Assembly (NCBI RefSeq): GCF_003752585.1 | Contig: NZ_RKHR01000003.1 | Location: 1,426,001-1,490,000 of the forward strand | Direction of reading: 5' to 3' | From: Sinobacterium caligoides | GTDB taxonomy: Bacteria; Pseudomonadota; Gammaproteobacteria; Pseudomonadales; Sinobacteriaceae | DNA: 64,000 nt | Shown here: one piece after another, positions 1 to 8,495 of the stretch | Layout of the letters: each line of letters begins with the position of its first letter | How positions within the stretch are numbered: position 1 is the first letter of the stretch | Program-made: the position numbers and the translations under genes | Notes under the pieces: model-generated | What the model was told of the DNA's origin: nothing | What the model saw: only the letters and a program-made list of their open reading frames with translations | Database searches by the model: none

Positions 1-1
1 G

Positions 2-1006
2 AAGGAGTTCAGCTGGACCAACGAATGTAACAACATCATTAGCCCCGCTTTCCAAGACATAAGCGCCCAAGCTGGCCAGCCTATTAGTGCCGCTCAAGGC
101 CAGCAGCTTGCCTGTAGCCTCGATGTCGCCTATCAGGCCGACCAAGCGGTACCCGCTGCTTATAAAAATGGCACTCTCGAGACCGACGCCAGCTGGAGCG
201 ACCTCAGCCCACGCTTGGTAGTCGACTATCAGTTACTCGATAACGCCCTCGTCTTCGCCTCGTTTACTCAGGGCTATAAGGCCGGTGGTTTCAACTCCCT
301 CGAGGTCGGTTCCCAGTACGACCCCGAGTACGTTGATAGCTTCGAGATGGGTTTGAAGTCGCAGTGGTTCAACAACAGCTTGCGCTACAACACCTCGCTG
401 TTCCACTACAGCTACACCGACAAGCAGGATACTACGCTGGTCGCCGCCGCCAATGGTGGTACCGCACGCTACATCACCGAGACCGGCGATGCAGAGGGTA
501 CCGGCCTTGATACCGAGTTAGTGTGGGCGGCAAGCAGTAACCTACGCTTCAGCTTTGTACACAGCTATATCCACTCGGAGTGGGTTGACCGCACCCAGGG
601 CACACCGGGCGAGCCTGGCTTTATCGATCTTGAAGGGCAGTACCTCGATGGACCGAAGCATCAGGCTAACGTCGCTGTGGACTACGATATCGAGCTCGGC
701 GATGCCGGCCGTATCGCGCTACACCTCGACCACTCTTACGAGAGTGCCGCCAAGACCAACGATGCTTCGAGCACTGAAAAGTTCAACGTCGACTACGATA
801 CCCTCGGTGACGAACGTCACTTCACCAACGCACGCGTCGCCTGGTACTCACCAGAGGAGAACTTCGAGGTGGCACTGTGGGGCGAGAACATCTTCGGTAA
901 CGAGTATGTCTCTGGCTACAGCCAATTCATTGGTCTATTCCCAACCGATACCGTGACCTTGGACAAGCCGCGCTACTACGGTGCCGAGGTGGTATACCGC
1001 TACTAA
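2..1006 (+). CDS. TonB-dependent outer-membrane receptor, C-terminal part
   Basis: Partial gene: the frame is open from base 2 and the 5' end lies outside the window, leaving 334 residues. This family imports siderophores, cobalamin or oligosaccharides across the outer membrane with energy from TonB-ExbBD. The visible part is transmembrane beta-barrel: alternating aromatic/polar strands, the characteristic segment FASFTQGYKAGGFNS at about residues 85-99 of the visible part, a late NARVAWYSPEENFEVALWG strand, and a terminal VVYRY whose final aromatic residue fits the BAM recognition signal. Plug and TonB box are not visible, so the substrate cannot be named. A strong hairpin follows the stop codon. 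The next gene is convergent. Confidence 0.93.
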   Translation, partial: KEFSWTNECNNIISPAFQDISAQAGQPISAAQGQQLACSLDVAYQADQAVPAAYKNGTLETDASWSDLSPRLVVDYQLLDNALVFASFTQGYKAGGFNSLEVGSQYDPEYVDSFEMGLKSQWFNNSLRYNTSLFHYSYTDKQDTTLVAAANGGTARYITETGDAEGTGLDTELVWAASSNLRFSFVHSYIHSEWVDRTQGTPGEPGFIDLEGQYLDGPKHQANVAVDYDIELGDAGRIALHLDHSYESAAKTNDASSTEKFNVDYDTLGDERHFTNARVAWYSPEENFEVALWGENIFGNEYVSGYSQFIGLFPTDTVTLDKPRYYGAEVVYRY

Positions 1007-1034
1007 GCGACGCCTTACATAACCGTTAGACAGT

Positions 1035-1064
1035 AAAAAGCCGAGGCCTACGCCTCGGCTTTTT
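1035..1064. terminator. Bidirectional intrinsic terminator
   Basis: Arms GCCGAGGC (1040-1047) and GCCTCGGC (1052-1059) enclose a 4-nt loop, flanked by five A on the left and five T on the right. It can therefore end both the TonB receptor gene (+) and the CitE-like gene (-). Confidence 0.92.
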
Positions 1065-1114
1065 CGTTTTCAGCTCCCACATTCAACGAGCATCGCTGCA
1101 AACGGACTCGCCTG

Positions 1115-1984
1115 CTAAGGTGCCGACGCGATCAACTCCGCCATGGCGATGACGCGCTTCGCCTCCTCGACATGCAGACACTCGATCAACTTACCATCCA
1201 GTACCGCCACCGCCTTCGACGCCGACGCAGCCTGCTGCCAAACAGCTAATAACCGGCGCGCGTGATCGACAGCTTCAGCGCTAAAGCCAAAGCTATCATT
1301 AGCCGCCGCGATCTGCCGCGGGTGAATCAAACTCTTGCCGTCAAAACCAAAGTCCCGCCCCTGTTCACAGACGGTAACCAGCCCTGCCTCATCGTCAAGG
1401 TCAAGATGCACCCCGTCGATGACATCGATGCCGGCGAGGCGCGCGGCGATTACACAGCGGCTGAGCGCATAGTGAAAGCCGGCGCGATCGGCAGTATGGC
1501 GCAGCCGCAACTCCTTGGCCAAGTCCGAGGTGCCCATCATCAACACCGTCAACCGTGGCGAGGCCGAAGCAATCTGCAGCGCATGCTCCACCCCCAACGG
1601 TGTCTCCACCATTGCCCACAGCGTCATCGTTTCATCGGCGCCGTAACGCTCGAGCAGTTCCACTGTGGTGGCGATCTGTTGTGCCGATTCCACCTTAGGC
1701 AGGCAGATCGCATCGGCCTGCGACTGCGCCACCGCCTCGATATCATCGCTAAACCACGGGCTATCGAAGCTGTTGATACGGATCACCAGTTCACGGCGAC
1801 CATAGCCACCGCCGGCGACAGCCTCGATCACCGCCGTCCGCGACGACGCCTTCACCTCAGGGGCACAGGCATCTTCTAGGTCGAAGACCACACAGTCGAC
1901 GGCCAGCGTCTTCGCCTTTTCCAGCGCGCGGCTGTTCGAGCCGGGCATATACAATACCGAACGACGCGGTCTAAGTTGATGCAT
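1115..1984 (-). CDS. HpcH/HpaI/CitE-family acyl-CoA lyase
   Basis: Predicted 289-aa Mg-dependent lyase of the citrate-lyase-beta/malyl-CoA-lyase fold. Motifs in order: RRSVLYMPGSN at the N-terminus, FDLEDA (metal-binding Asp/Glu), LPKVES, METPLGV (catalytic Glu region), MGTSDLAKELR, and GFDGKSLIHPRQI near residue 220. Relatives cleave malyl-CoA, methylmalyl-CoA or citramalyl-CoA; which one applies here cannot be read from the sequence. The ATG at 1984 is chosen over an upstream in-frame TTG (2065) because GAGG lies 8 nt before it. It sits last in a same-strand group with a NUDIX hydrolase and a MaoC hydratase, which suggests acyl-CoA breakdown. No citrate lyase alpha or gamma subunit is nearby, so it is not part of a citrate lyase complex. 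Confidence 0.9.
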   Translation of the reverse strand: MHQLRPRRSVLYMPGSNSRALEKAKTLAVDCVVFDLEDACAPEVKASSRTAVIEAVAGGGYGRRELVIRINSFDSPWFSDDIEAVAQSQADAICLPKVESAQQIATTVELLERYGADETMTLWAMVETPLGVEHALQIASASPRLTVLMMGTSDLAKELRLRHTADRAGFHYALSRCVIAARLAGIDVIDGVHLDLDDEAGLVTVCEQGRDFGFDGKSLIHPRQIAAANDSFGFSAEAVDHARRLLAVWQQAASASKAVAVLDGKLIECLHVEEAKRVIAMAELIASAP

Positions 1985-2095
1985 ATTATTATCCTCAAAA
2001 AATTGGCCAACGCGATAGCCTCTCAGTGTAAACAGCTCGCTAACGCTTGGCGACTCCGGTGACAATTAAAAGAAAGAAGGGCGATATGGCCACGG

Positions 2096-2752
2096 TTAGC
2101 CGTCGATATAGTCACAGATGCCGTCGACCATCCAGCAACGGTGCTGTCGCCCCGGGGCAAACAAATCGAGGCTCTGATAACCGGCATCTTCATGATAGAG
2201 AAAGCCAAGGCGCTGCTGGTCGATGGCCAGCCGCGGCTGATAACGACGCACACCACGCTCGCCTAATTGCGCGAGAAAAGTATGTGCCTGCTGATGCGTC
2301 GCGATCTGACTGAGACAGATATAGGTCGGCGGCAGCATCGGCAGATCACCTGCACGATGTTGCGCCAGCGCCTGTTCCGCAGGTAGCCATCGATAATCAG
2401 TAATTTCGCTATCGTCGATGACCACCTCCTCACAACCAACCACGGCGACAAAAAACCAAGTAGTAAAACGCTTGGTACTTCCCTCTGGTGCTGTCCAATG
2501 GGCAAAGGCGGTGAGTTGACTCGGGGTCAACACAAGCGCCGCCTCCTCTTGGCACTCGCGCACCGCCGCTAAGCGGGCCTGCTCAAGCTCACCCTCGACG
2601 ACCTGATCGACGGGGTCGACCTTGCCGCCGGGAAAGACCCAGGCGCCGGCGGCAAAATTCAGTGCCTGATTGCGCTGTAACAGCAGCGTCTCCAGCACAC
2701 CATCACGCTGACGCAACACGACGACTGTCGCCGCCGGAATAAACTTCGACAT
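2096..2752 (-). CDS. NUDIX hydrolase
   Basis: 218-aa NUDIX-domain protein. The box starts at FPGGKVDP (about residue 41) and ends RECQEEAALVL, with an insertion between GG and RE that is longer than in the compact consensus; the usual last Gly of REUXEEXGU is Ala. The metal-ligand glutamates (RExxEE) are present. This longer box resembles NUDT7/NUDT19-like enzymes acting on CoA or acyl-CoA, and the neighbours (MaoC hydratase upstream, CitE-like lyase downstream, same strand, gaps 77 and 111 nt) agree with that. The substrate is inference: a general nucleoside-diphosphate-X hydrolase is equally compatible with the sequence. Confidence 0.88.
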   Translation of the reverse strand: MSKFIPAATVVVLRQRDGVLETLLLQRNQALNFAAGAWVFPGGKVDPVDQVVEGELEQARLAAVRECQEEAALVLTPSQLTAFAHWTAPEGSTKRFTTWFFVAVVGCEEVVIDDSEITDYRWLPAEQALAQHRAGDLPMLPPTYICLSQIATHQQAHTFLAQLGERGVRRYQPRLAIDQQRLGFLYHEDAGYQSLDLFAPGRQHRCWMVDGICDYIDG

Positions 2753-2829
2753 CGCTTATATACTCATTCATTGATCGACGCTGCTGTTCGGTATCACAGC
2801 AGATAGCACCGGCTCGTCTTCGGAAAGAA

Positions 2830-3291
2830 CTATTCCTCGGGGAAGTAGCGGCTGATCGTATTAATTACGCAGCCCGGACGGTCTTGCCCCTCGATCTCAA
2901 CGGTCACCCGTACCGTCGACTGTACCGCACCCTTGATATGCTCAATCTTCACCAGCTCACCGCTGCCGCGCACCCGGCTACCGACCGGTACCACGGCCGG
3001 GAAACGGATGCCTTCACAGCCATAGTTCACGCCCATCTTAATGCCTTGCACATCAATAATCTGCGGTAGGAACAGGTTGACCAGCGACAAGGTCAGGTAA
3101 CCGTGGGCAATACAACCGCCAAACGGCCCCTCTTTCGCCCGTACCGGATCGACATGGATCCACTGATGATCACCGGTGGCCTCGGCAAATAAATTAATGC
3201 GTTCCTGGTCGATCAACAACCAATCGCTGTGACCGAGGTGCTGTCCTACCGCGGCCTCCATGTCTAACGGCGTCTTAAATACAGTCGTCAT
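2830..3291 (-). CDS. MaoC-like (R)-specific enoyl-CoA hydratase
   Basis: 153-aa single hot-dog-domain hydratase. The hydratase-2 motif is clear: FAEATGDHQWIHVDPVRA (about residues 35-52) carries the catalytic Asp and His, followed by FGGCIAHGYLTLSL. Length and motif match the Rv0130/NodN-like MaoC proteins that hydrate trans-2-enoyl-CoA to (R)-3-hydroxyacyl-CoA. The ATG is preceded by AGAGAAG. It is the first gene of the minus-strand trio MaoC-NUDIX-CitE, so it may supply or consume a 3-hydroxyacyl-CoA in the same route. No PHA synthase or fatty-acid synthase gene is nearby. Confidence 0.92.
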   Translation of the reverse strand: MTTVFKTPLDMEAAVGQHLGHSDWLLIDQERINLFAEATGDHQWIHVDPVRAKEGPFGGCIAHGYLTLSLVNLFLPQIIDVQGIKMGVNYGCEGIRFPAVVPVGSRVRGSGELVKIEHIKGAVQSTVRVTVEIEGQDRPGCVINTISRYFPEE

Positions 3292-3551
3292 CTTCTCTAC
3301 TCTATATTTTCAGGCTTTATTATTGAAAGCGAATATTGACAGACTCGAGCGCCAAACCGTTTAGCACCGAGCATGATAATTACTGTCCGCCAGTCTAGCA
3401 CCTTTACTCACCGCGCTAAGAACCCAGATGGGTTAACCTACCGCACAAAAATATATAGTAATGCTTGCCTGTTGCCGTCACCGCTACCACACTCAAAGAG
3501 GCAACTTTATCGCGATATATCCTTAAGCAGTTCAATCTGAGGGGGGTGATT

Positions 3552-3758
3552 TTGTACAACGGCTGGGAAACACACTTAGTGAAGACGGCGATTAAAAAAC
3601 GCCTCGAAGAGGTGCGCTCAGAGCTCGTCAATACGCCGTTGAGCTCCATGCATAAAATCATGGAGTTAAAGGCCGAAATCGAGAAGAACGAAATCATGCT
3701 CGACAAGCTTAACGCCGCCGCAGGCCTTGGCAGTACGCCGGCAGATAGCTGTAACTAA
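3552..3758 (+). CDS. Small charged coiled-coil protein, unknown function
   Basis: About 68 aa, not recognised. After a YNGWETH start it is a charged amphipathic helix (KKRLEEVRSEL...MELKAEIEKNEIMLDKL), probably two short coiled-coil helices. Codon third positions (ctc, gtc, gcc, cgc, aac) match neighbouring genes, and the opposite-strand frame gives a much less protein-like product, so I take the plus frame as real. The TTG at 3552 is chosen because GAGG lies 8 nt upstream; a GTG at 3546 is an alternative and an upstream TTG at 3465 has no ribosome site. It could share a transcript with acyP, 59 nt downstream. The 260 nt before it, back to the MaoC gene, show nothing I recognise. Confidence 0.55.
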   Translation: MYNGWETHLVKTAIKKRLEEVRSELVNTPLSSMHKIMELKAEIEKNEIMLDKLNAAAGLGSTPADSCN

Positions 3759-3817
3759 ACCCCAAATATCACCGTGTGTGATCTCGCCATTAACCTCGAC
3801 CGTTAAGGGGCTAAGTC

Positions 3818-4096
3818 ATGACAAATACAATGGGCACCATTCACGGGGTCATCAGCGGCAAGGTACAGGGCGTCTGGTACCGACGTTTTGTAGAACATGA
3901 AGCGGGACTCTACGATATCCACGGCTACGCCAAAAACCTTGATAACGGCAGCGTGGAGATCATGCTCACCGGTGAGGCCGAGCAGCTACACGAGATGGTC
4001 AAGCAACTGATAGTCGGCCCCGAAAACTCACGCGTCGATAAAATAGAGATTACGCCGCAGCGTTATACCGAGCTCGAGGGCTTTCAAATCCTTTAA
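3818..4096 (+). CDS. acyP: Acylphosphatase
   Basis: 92-aa cytoplasmic enzyme hydrolysing acyl phosphates such as acetyl phosphate or 1,3-bisphosphoglycerate. The signature GKVQGVWYRRF (residues 14-24) supplies the phosphate-binding loop and catalytic Arg22; GYAKNLDNGSVEI carries the catalytic Asn40. Length is normal for the family. AAGGGG lies 8 nt before the ATG. It lies between an orphan small gene and trmN6 on the same strand. Confidence 0.95.
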   Translation: MTNTMGTIHGVISGKVQGVWYRRFVEHEAGLYDIHGYAKNLDNGSVEIMLTGEAEQLHEMVKQLIVGPENSRVDKIEITPQRYTELEGFQIL

Positions 4097-4204
4097 CGGT
4101 GACGACGCGAGTACTCCATCCGCCCGCCGCTGACAGAGATTTCATACACAGACTCTACTGCGACCGAAAATAGCGCTACAATCGCCTACCCTCAATCACG
4201 TGCG

Positions 4205-4930
4205 ATGACGATGTCTCTGTTTCAGCTTCAACAGTTCTCTCTACAACAAGATCATGCGGCAATGAAAGTCTGTGGCGACAGCCTGTTATTCGGCGCCTCT
4301 CTACCGATCCGTGGTGGCGAGTCGATCATCGATATCGGCGCTGGCACGGGTATCTTATCGCTGATGGCACTACAACAAGGGGCCGCAACCGCTACCGCCG
4401 TTGAGATTGACGAGGCCACCGCCAATGAGTGCCAGGAAAACTTCCTACGCAGCCCTTGGCACGGTCGGCTGCAGTGCGTCTGCGACGACATTCAGACTTA
4501 TCGCAGCGATAGACGCTTCGACCTGGTGATCTCCAACCCCCCCTTCTTCGCCAACCAGCAACGCTCGACACAGGCCTCGCGACGCACTGCTCGCCACACC
4601 GACAGCCTGCCTTTTGCTCAGTTAATCAGCGCCGCCGATAGACTGCTGCACAAGCAGGGCCTGCTCTGCCTGCTGATTCCTCACTACGAAATCGACACAA
4701 TCGTCGCACTCTGTGGACAACATGGTCTGCAGCTGCAGCGCCAGATCAGTATCCAAGGCCGGGCCGAACTACCGGCGAAGGTTGCTATCCTGTGGTTTCA
4801 GCGACGCGCTACCGCTGCCGAAAAGCAGACGATTATTATGTATCAGCGAGGTGCCGAGTACAGCGGCCAGAGTCGCCAACTCCTACAAGACTACCTACTG
4901 CGTTTTGCCCAGCAACCCAATAACGGATGA
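4205..4930 (+). CDS. trmN6: tRNA1(Val) (adenine(37)-N6)-methyltransferase
   Basis: 241-aa SAM-dependent methyltransferase of the YfiC/TrmN6 family, which methylates A37 next to the anticodon of tRNA1(Val). Class I SAM motif DIGAGTG is at residues 43-49, the acidic ribose-binding EID at about 67-69, and the N6-adenine catalytic motif NPPFF at 111-115. A TACAAT hexamer at 4177-4182 could be a -10 element. The gene ends at 4930 and the convergent gspB gene ends at 4931, so the stop codons abut with no spacer and no terminator, an unusually tight convergent junction. Confidence 0.93.
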   Translation: MTMSLFQLQQFSLQQDHAAMKVCGDSLLFGASLPIRGGESIIDIGAGTGILSLMALQQGAATATAVEIDEATANECQENFLRSPWHGRLQCVCDDIQTYRSDRRFDLVISNPPFFANQQRSTQASRRTARHTDSLPFAQLISAADRLLHKQGLLCLLIPHYEIDTIVALCGQHGLQLQRQISIQGRAELPAKVAILWFQRRATAAEKQTIIMYQRGAEYSGQSRQLLQDYLLRFAQQPNNG

Positions 4931-5836
4931 CTAGCCCTGCCAGCTCTGCATCGCCGGCAGACGGAACTCGGTGCCCTGGTAGTCGAGTAAGATGCTATTA
5001 GGGAAGATCTCCAGCAACTTAAAGCCTGCGGAGATACTGTCACCACGATAGCGCTTCTGACCGTTGAGAATGACAAAGCCCTTGTCGGCACGGCTCGAAT
5101 ATATATGGGCACTGTACTCAATCGCAGGAATCGCCTCTTGCTGCCGTAAGCTCAACTGCTCAATCGTCGGTGGCAGCTTTCGCAGATCCACCTTGGCCTT
5201 GGGCTGCGCCTCACGCAACAAGCGATCGATCTGCTCCGCGCTTAGCGCCGACTCAGGCTCTGCAGCCTGATCAGATTGCACTGGCTGAGCTAGCGCCTCT
5301 TCATGCTGACGATAGAGCGCCGAAACCTCGGCCTCTAATGGCGCTGCCTCACTGCTTGCTCGTCCATCCTGATAGAGCGCCTCGACCGCCGACACGACCG
5401 GTGTCGGCTCGGGTGATGACACACCTTCCGAGATCGCTGCCACTGCAGGCTGCGGCGCTAACAACGGCGTATTTTCCGGCTCAACAACGAGATGCTGCGA
5501 GCTCGCCTCGGGCGCCACGTTGGTCGTTGCCACCTGATCAACCTGCTCCACCTTTATGGTCTCCGCTGGCGGCATACGCTCTGTCGTCACAGGGGCTACC
5601 ACAACAACCTGCTCAGCGACAACAACCTGCTCAGTGGTCTCCTTGCTCAGCTGTTGATAAGTGATAAACAGCCCGACTATCAGCAATAGAACAGCAACAG
5701 CCAACAGTAGCTTCAACGCTACCGGCCGAGAGCTAACCGGCGGCCCCGTTGGGACTGGTGCCCTGGGCTCGAGTGTCGGCGCGTGACCACTGCGTTCCTG
5801 CTCCGAGCGGTTTAACGCATCGAGGATATACGACAT
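4931..5836 (-). CDS. gspB: General secretion pathway protein B (GspB/ExeB)
   Basis: 301-aa inner-membrane protein. A short cytoplasmic N-terminus (MSYILDALNRSEQER, the conserved GspB start) is followed by one membrane segment at about residues 42-60, a long low-complexity Ala/Pro/Glu/Val periplasmic stretch, and a C-terminal GspB domain (about 235-300) with AHIYSSRADKGFVILNG and a beta-rich end. With GspA it helps the type II secretion secretin cross or insert into peptidoglycan in Aeromonas and relatives. Its ATG overlaps the gspA stop by one base (TAATG), implying coupled translation. The remaining gsp genes are not in this window. Confidence 0.92.
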   Translation of the reverse strand: MSYILDALNRSEQERSGHAPTLEPRAPVPTGPPVSSRPVALKLLLAVAVLLLIVGLFITYQQLSKETTEQVVVAEQVVVVAPVTTERMPPAETIKVEQVDQVATTNVAPEASSQHLVVEPENTPLLAPQPAVAAISEGVSSPEPTPVVSAVEALYQDGRASSEAAPLEAEVSALYRQHEEALAQPVQSDQAAEPESALSAEQIDRLLREAQPKAKVDLRKLPPTIEQLSLRQQEAIPAIEYSAHIYSSRADKGFVILNGQKRYRGDSISAGFKLLEIFPNSILLDYQGTEFRLPAMQSWQG

Positions 5837-7611
5837 TAATGTGTCTCCTGTGCCGGATTAGCAGTCACCGCTAATGCAGCTTTCGGCGGCAGACTAACAA
5901 CATCACTCAGCAGCTTGGTCGGATAGATTGTTTCATTGAGCCGCAGCAGCGTATTGACCCCCACCACACCATCGTCCTTTAAATCACTATGACGCTGGAA
6001 CAACTTCACCCGCTGCTGCAGTGGCCGGTTAAACACATCCTCCGTCAATGGCTGTGGCTGCTGATCAAGATCGGCAAAAGCCTTAGCTAACCAACTCACC
6101 ATCGCGCCCCGTGCGCCCAGGCCGATAGGCTTCTGGTAGCTATCGGGCTTGCGCCAGACAATCAAGGTCTCGCCCCCCCACAACTCACCTAAGCTCAACA
6201 GCGGCATACGCTTTGGCTTACCGTCGACCAGCAGTATCGCCTGACCAGCCTCGATGCCGATCAACACGGCATAGCTTTCGCCTCCTTGACGCTGCAATAT
6301 CATCGGCCGATTAATCTGCTTAACTGCCCCCCAGTGTTTCACCGGCTGTGCTAGACAAGAAAGTCCGTGACGACTGAGCGAGGCACAATCGCTAACGTTA
6401 AAACCGCTCCCCAAGCCACTGTAACCCAGTAGCGACGTCAGCGCCGAGCCAAGCTCCGGCTGCCATACCGATGCTGCAGCAACAGGCGGCACAGCCTCTA
6501 TCGTCTCGTTAGTCGCGCTTACCGGCACCGAGGAGCTAGCCATATTGTCAGCGACCAATACAGGCTCCGCCGCTGTGGCTGACACCGGCTTCGACTTCTG
6601 TGCCACCTGTTTCGCCCCCTTGTTCGGTAATGCTTGCACCTCTGCCACGGTCGCAGGCACACTTTTCGATACCGCCTCATCGAGGCTCGACCACCAGAGC
6701 AACGCGATCGCCAGCGCAGCTACTGTTGCCGCTCCGGCCACCAGCCAGGGCGCACGTGACGTCTGACTAGAGTTTTCTGGACGATGCTGTAACGCCTCTT
6801 TTCCCAATACCTCACGAGCGGCGGCGCGCAGCGTCGTACTATCCACACTCAGCTTGTGTTGGGTATAAGCGCCTAGCAGTGCACGATCACAGAGAACGTT
6901 GATCAAACGCGGTACACCACCGCTGTAGCGATAGATTTCTCGGCACACCTTTGCCGAAAACAGCTGTTCCCCGGACTCGACCCCGGCCACCTTCAATCGA
7001 TGCACAATATAGTGTTGCACCTCTTGTTGCGGCATCACATCGATATGAAAGCGGGCAGTAATACGCTGCGCTAACTGTCGCAATTCCGGCCGGGCCAACA
7101 GCTGTTGTAACTCAGGCTGGCCAATTAAAATAATCTGCAATAGCTTTTTATTATCCGTCTCGAGATTCGTCAGTAGACGGATCTGCTCCAACGTCTCGAA
7201 AGGCAATAACTGCGCCTCATCGATCATCAATACGGTGTTGCGGCCCTTGGCATGATTGTCCAGTAGATAGTGATGAAGGACATCGTTGAGCTCTTTCAGC
7301 GTCGGCTCATCAGAGATATAGGCTAGCGATAGCTCCTCACAGATTGTCGCTAACAATTCTAGCGTGGTTTGGTACGGATTAAGAATAAAGGCGATATCTG
7401 TGTCGTCGGGCAGCCGCTGCAACAGACTACGACTGATCGTCGTCTTACCGGTGCCGACCTCTCCTGTCAACATGACAAAGCCACCACTGCCACTAACACC
7501 ATATAACAGGTGCGCCAAGGCCTCACGATGACGCTCGCTCATATAAAGATAACGAGGATTTGGCGCGATGGAAAAAGGCGCCTCGGTGAGACCAAAATAA
7601 CGGCTGTACAT
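5836..7611 (-). CDS. gspA: General secretion pathway ATPase GspA/ExeA
   Basis: 591-aa membrane ATPase. Residues 1-270 form an AAA domain: conserved start YFGLTEAPFSIAPNPRYLY, Walker A GEVGTGKTT (50-58), Walker B VLMIDEAQ (127-134). A membrane helix follows at about 288-310, then a Ser/Ala/Val linker, a domain resembling the C39-peptidase-like fold, and a C-terminal peptidoglycan-binding domain 1 with VKLFQRHSDLKDDGVVG. ExeA-type proteins use ATP and peptidoglycan binding to place the type II secretin. First gene of the gspA-gspB pair. The ATG has only a weak GGA 8 nt upstream. Confidence 0.94.
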   Translation of the reverse strand: MYSRYFGLTEAPFSIAPNPRYLYMSERHREALAHLLYGVSGSGGFVMLTGEVGTGKTTISRSLLQRLPDDTDIAFILNPYQTTLELLATICEELSLAYISDEPTLKELNDVLHHYLLDNHAKGRNTVLMIDEAQLLPFETLEQIRLLTNLETDNKKLLQIILIGQPELQQLLARPELRQLAQRITARFHIDVMPQQEVQHYIVHRLKVAGVESGEQLFSAKVCREIYRYSGGVPRLINVLCDRALLGAYTQHKLSVDSTTLRAAAREVLGKEALQHRPENSSQTSRAPWLVAGAATVAALAIALLWWSSLDEAVSKSVPATVAEVQALPNKGAKQVAQKSKPVSATAAEPVLVADNMASSSVPVSATNETIEAVPPVAAASVWQPELGSALTSLLGYSGLGSGFNVSDCASLSRHGLSCLAQPVKHWGAVKQINRPMILQRQGGESYAVLIGIEAGQAILLVDGKPKRMPLLSLGELWGGETLIVWRKPDSYQKPIGLGARGAMVSWLAKAFADLDQQPQPLTEDVFNRPLQQRVKLFQRHSDLKDDGVVGVNTLLRLNETIYPTKLLSDVVSLPPKAALAVTANPAQETH

Positions 7612-7698
7612 TGCTGGATCCGACCCGTGTTATTACTGTGTTTTGAACACTATTATGCCCAAGCGCCGCGACAAATGCGATGAGCTGTCAGTCAACGG

Positions 7699-8424
7699 TT
7701 AATTTTCCCTGGTAATAAGCTCTTGTAGTAAAGCATATAGCTTGCCACTTAACGCCTGTACCGACCGCGCCAAATTTTCCTCAAAGACTGCCCCTGCATC
7801 GTGGTCGACTTTGACCGGATTGGTTACAGCCTTCAAGGCAATAAACGGCACAGAAAAATCTTCGCACAGACGGGCAATGGCCGCCGCTTCCATCTCCTTA
7901 ATATCGCTACCGAGCAACTGCAGCTGCTGCAGATCTGCCGCACACACATCTAACGAGTTGCCACTGCTCAAACAACCGCCTGCCAGTGCCAACGATTCGG
8001 CAATAGCGGCATCAAAGAACACCGGGTAGCGCCCCAAGCCATAGTCGGCAAACTCCGCCAGCGGAATACGGTGGTCATGATAACAGATGGGTTGATCAAC
8101 CCAGAGTACGTCGGCGACTTGCAGCAGCGGGTTCACCGCGCCACAAGTACCGGCAGAAATCAGCAAGCTGGGCTGATAACCCTGCAACACGATATAGGCT
8201 GACACCGCCGCGGCCTCAGTGGCAATGCGATCAACAGCATAGCGCTGATCCTTACCGTTGACGCTGATGATCAGCGGTAGACCGGCCATCGTCGCCTGAT
8301 AGAGCTCTATCGGCAACGGTGAATCCACTGCCAGCCGTTGTGCTGCACACTGCTGTAAAAAAGGCTCCGCCTCTGCTCGCATAGCGAACATGATCGCGAT
8401 AGGCTGCGTCGCACGCTCATTCAT
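7699..8424 (-). CDS. MTA/SAH-nucleosidase-like protein (plant type), catalytic Asp changed
   Basis: 241-aa PNP/UDP-phosphorylase-fold protein. Its closest pattern is plant 5'-methylthioadenosine nucleosidase: FAMRAEAEPF (water-activating Glu18), ISAGTCGAVN, HDHRIPLAEFADYGLG, SSGNSLDVC, KEMEAAAIA (ribose-binding Met178/Glu179) and ALKAVTNPVKVDHD. In known MTA/SAH nucleosidases the Asp of (S/T)D in that last motif protonates the adenine; here the codon is AAT (Asn202). The enzyme may prefer another purine base or have low MTAN activity. The ATG at 8424 (GAGAGAG upstream) is preferred to the GTG at 8430. It stands alone between gspA and rhlB on the same strand. Confidence 0.85.
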   Translation of the reverse strand: MNERATQPIAIMFAMRAEAEPFLQQCAAQRLAVDSPLPIELYQATMAGLPLIISVNGKDQRYAVDRIATEAAAVSAYIVLQGYQPSLLISAGTCGAVNPLLQVADVLWVDQPICYHDHRIPLAEFADYGLGRYPVFFDAAIAESLALAGGCLSSGNSLDVCAADLQQLQLLGSDIKEMEAAAIARLCEDFSVPFIALKAVTNPVKVDHDAGAVFEENLARSVQALSGKLYALLQELITREN

Positions 8425-8495
8425 AATCACTCTCTCGGCAGAGCCCCTCGACGAACCGACCTACTGGCGCTCCGTGCCCTCCCCCGCCTTACTGG

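Noticed and set aside
1262-1879. 205-codon frame opposite the CitE-like gene
   Set aside because: The antisense of a gene with complete CitE motifs; Arg/His-rich and not protein-like.
5170-5664. 164-codon frame opposite gspB
   Set aside because: It is a shadow of the Ala/Pro-rich linker of gspB; composition is Pro/Ala/His-rich with no domain and no ribosome site.
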